A stretch of DNA of 8,226 nucleotides from Anaerolineae bacterium (GTDB lineage: Bacteria > Chloroflexota > Anaerolineae > Aggregatilineales > Aggregatilineaceae), in the NCBI GenBank assembly GCA_016929355.1, contig JAFGJA010000394.1:1-8226 (forward strand), in the 5' to 3' direction. Below, piece after piece: positions 6,390-8,226 of the stretch. Every line of letters starts with the position of its first letter. The first letter of the stretch is position 1. The notes under the pieces are model-generated. The model did no database searches. It was not told the origin of the DNA and worked only from the letters and a program-made list of their open reading frames with translations. The position numbers and the translations under genes were made by a program.

Positions 6390-7640
6390 ATGCAAATAAA
6401 TTTTTTGCGATCTTCTCATTTAGACCGCGTGATTGATACTCTGATGCCTGTTTTTGCGGTGATCCTGGCATTGATCATTGGCGCGGTGCTGTTGTTGTTG
6501 TTGGGCGCTAATCCTATCGAGGCGTATCGTGATGGGTTGTATGAAGGCGCATTAGGGTCTAAAAACGCAGTCTCCGACACGCTGATTAAAGCGACTCCCC
6601 TGCTCTTAGTTGGCATTGGCATCTGTATCAGCTTTCGCGGCGGTATGATCAACATCGGTGGCGAAGGCCAGATGATCGTTGGCGGATTGGCCGCGATTGC
6701 TATTGCGCTCGAATTTTCTGATAATGATCCCGTGATTATTATCCCCGCAGCGCTGCTGGCGAGTTTTCTGGCTGGCGCGATCTGGGGTGGTTTGGCGGGT
6801 GTGCTAAAAGCGTATTTCCGCGTCAACGAAATTCTCAGCACGATTATGCTCAACCAGATTGCCGGCTTGTGGATGATCTATTTGGTGAGCAACGTGTTTG
6901 TGGACCCGGAAAAGAAACAGCTTGGCGCGCCCATTCCTGAAACGCGCCGTCTCTCCCGCAGTTTTGATCTGCCGCGTATCGGTGAAAGCTTCGATAAACT
7001 CTGGCAGTGGCTTGGTCTGGCCGCGGATGGTGATGCGTTATGGAAACCCACACTGCTACATAATGGCGTGATTATCGCCGTTATTCTGGCGGTGCTGGTC
7101 TACATCCTGCTATGGCGCACAACGATTGGCTACCGGATTCGCGCTGTTGGGCAGAATCAACGCGCGTCACGCTACGCGGGCATCGAAGTCAACCGGTATA
7201 TGGTGCTGTCGTTGACCTTGAGCGGCGGTTTTGCCGGTTTGGCAGGTGGTGTGCAGGTGCTAGGCGTGCATCACCGCATGAACGCCGAAGCAGGCGCTCT
7301 GGCCTTTACGGGTAACGCTGGTTTTAACGGTATTGTGGCTGCACTGTTTGGCAAACTGCATCCGCTTGGCACGATCCCGGCCTCGATTCTCTTTGGGGCG
7401 TTGTTGGTGGGCGGCAATAAATTGCAGCGCGTAGTCCAGGTTCCCTCGTCGTTTATCACGATTTTGATCGGTTTGGTGATCATTTTTGTCGTCAGCAGCG
7501 ATATTTGGACGCGCCAGCGCGCGCACCGTCGTGTGTCGGTTGATGCAGCCAACAATGACACATCAGATCACGATGATCCCGGCCAGACACCCAAACAACT
7601 ATCCACATCCACCCCATCTCCTCTGGAGGAATCCGCATGA
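6390..7640 (+). CDS. ABC transporter permease, nucleoside/BMP type (YufP/NupP-like)
   Basis: Integral membrane subunit of an ABC importer, of the branched-chain-type permease superfamily (BPD_transp_2, COG4603-like). The relatives I recall take up nucleosides with a BMP lipoprotein as receptor. The 416 residues contain about eight to ten hydrophobic segments (clear ones near 18-40, 68-82, 94-108, 116-138, 150-170, 224-243, 270-292, 352-371). SFRGGMINIGGEGQM (81-95) and GYRIRAVGQNQRASRYAGI (247-265) are the family signatures; the second is the cytoplasmic loop that docks on the ATPase. Compared with the roughly 350-residue usual length there is a longer loop at about 172-222 and a hydrophilic tail from about 375 rich in Asp, Thr, Ser and Pro. 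GAGGG lies 6 bases before the ATG. Its stop overlaps the next start as ATGA, so the two permeases are coupled and probably form a heterodimer. The true substrate cannot be read from the sequence; simple sugars remain possible. Confidence 0.88.
   Translation: MQINFLRSSHLDRVIDTLMPVFAVILALIIGAVLLLLLGANPIEAYRDGLYEGALGSKNAVSDTLIKATPLLLVGIGICISFRGGMINIGGEGQMIVGGLAAIAIALEFSDNDPVIIIPAALLASFLAGAIWGGLAGVLKAYFRVNEILSTIMLNQIAGLWMIYLVSNVFVDPEKKQLGAPIPETRRLSRSFDLPRIGESFDKLWQWLGLAADGDALWKPTLLHNGVIIAVILAVLVYILLWRTTIGYRIRAVGQNQRASRYAGIEVNRYMVLSLTLSGGFAGLAGGVQVLGVHHRMNAEAGALAFTGNAGFNGIVAALFGKLHPLGTIPASILFGALLVGGNKLQRVVQVPSSFITILIGLVIIFVVSSDIWTRQRAHRRVSVDAANNDTSDHDDPGQTPKQLSTSTPSPLEESA
7625..7629 (+). promoter_or_regulatory. 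Shine-Dalgarno site of the second permease
   Basis: GGAGG lies 7 bases before the ATG at 7637, inside the end of the first permease gene. It confirms the ATGA overlap as the true start of the second permease. Confidence 0.8.
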
Positions 7641-8226
7641 TCGAAGACCTGATCACGGCTGGTGTGATCGCCTCAGCGATTCGGTTGGCAACCCCGTATT
7701 TGTATGCTGCTTTGGGCGAAACCTTCGGGCAGCGCAGTGGGGTGTTGAATTTAGGGGTGGAAGGCGTGATGCTGCTGGGCGCATTTATGTCATTTTGGGC
7801 CGTTTATGAAACCACGCCCGATGGTGCTACCACCTTCAACGTCGGCGCACTGATGATCGGCCTGCTGGTGGCGATCCTGCTCGGCGCGCTTATGGGATTA
7901 GCCACCGCGTTTATCAATGTCACGCTGCAAGCCGAGCAGGGCATTAGCGGGATCGGCATTTACCTGTTTGGATTGGGTATGAGTGCGTTGCTTTACGACA
8001 AAAACTTCACCGGGACCGAATCGGTACGCGGTTTTCCCAAAGTTGATTTGCCGGTTTTGAGCGACATCCCGTTTTTTGGTAGAGTACTCTTTCAGCAAAA
8101 CATGCTGGTCTATGCCGCGTTTGCATTGGTTCCAATCACCTGGTACATCATCAATAAAACAACCTTTGGTTTGCAAATCCGCGCCGTTGGACAGAATCCC
8201 GCCGCCGCCGATACAGTGGGCATCAG
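7637..8226 (+). CDS. Second ABC transporter permease, nucleoside/BMP type (YufQ/NupQ-like), 3' end outside window
   Basis: Partner membrane subunit to the preceding permease, same superfamily (COG1079-like). The frame stays open for 196 full codons to the right edge, so roughly the last third is missing if it has the usual length near 300. The N-terminal part ATPYLYAALGETFGQRSGVLNLGVEG (about 18-43) is the signature of this second-permease group, where the loop R-x-G-V-L-N-L-G-x-E-G is highly conserved. Hydrophobic segments lie near 10-28, 40-56, 69-95, 102-120 and 155-172. FGLQIRAVGQNPAAADTVGI begins at about 177 and matches the ATPase-docking loop seen in the first permease. It overlaps that gene by four bases and has a strong GGAGG. 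ATPase and binding protein would be expected next to it; neither is upstream in this window. Confidence 0.87.
   Translation, partial: MIEDLITAGVIASAIRLATPYLYAALGETFGQRSGVLNLGVEGVMLLGAFMSFWAVYETTPDGATTFNVGALMIGLLVAILLGALMGLATAFINVTLQAEQGISGIGIYLFGLGMSALLYDKNFTGTESVRGFPKVDLPVLSDIPFFGRVLFQQNMLVYAAFALVPITWYIINKTTFGLQIRAVGQNPAAADTVGI

Noticed and set aside
6416..6853. Minus-strand frame of 145 codons opposite the first permease
   Set aside because: A Ser/Ile/Pro-rich translation of the antisense of membrane-protein codons; no independent evidence for a gene.
1..8226. CRISPR array, tRNA, insertion sequence or attachment site
   Set aside because: No regularly spaced repeat, cloverleaf, transposase motif or flanking terminal inverted repeat was found on reading either strand.

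Overview
The window looks like an ordinary bacterial chromosome segment of intermediate GC. Gene density is high, and there is no IS element, tRNA, rRNA or CRISPR array. The gene mix is a membrane-anchored family 2 glycosyltransferase, a large STAND-type NTPase with TPRs, an archaeal-like XPB helicase with a Bax1/DUF790 nuclease, and an ABC uptake system of the nucleoside/BMP type. This mix fits Chloroflexota (Anaerolineae or relatives) best, but that placement is inference from gene content and style, not from a phylogenetic marker.

Layout. Left part, minus strand: the STAND NTPase (948-3473) is transcribed leftward and followed by a clear intrinsic terminator (892-921). The N-terminal 262 codons of a glycosyltransferase (1-786) lie downstream and run off the left edge. 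Centre, plus strand: a short divergent promoter region (3474-3612) separates the STAND gene from a two-gene unit, XPB-like helicase (3613-4989) and Bax1-like nuclease (4991-6208). The stop of the first is one base from the start of the second. Right part, plus strand: an intergenic region of 181 bases holds a credible promoter with an operator-like palindrome over the predicted start point. It leads into two permease genes overlapping by ATGA (6390-7640 and 7637 to the right edge).

How the genes work together. XPB and Bax1 form a physical helicase-nuclease complex in archaea, where XPB opens duplex DNA and Bax1 cuts the bubble or fork, a repair-like activity. Fused spacing and full motif sets here suggest a working bacterial version. 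The divergent STAND NTPase could be an unrelated neighbour or the sensor/regulator of the pair; shared promoter geometry is the only evidence. The two permeases form the membrane channel of a nucleoside or related solute importer. Its ATPase and binding lipoprotein are not in the window and could lie downstream or elsewhere.

The most interesting item is the STAND / XPB / Bax1 block. It is either a transferred archaeal-type excision module or part of a less described genome-maintenance or defence locus.
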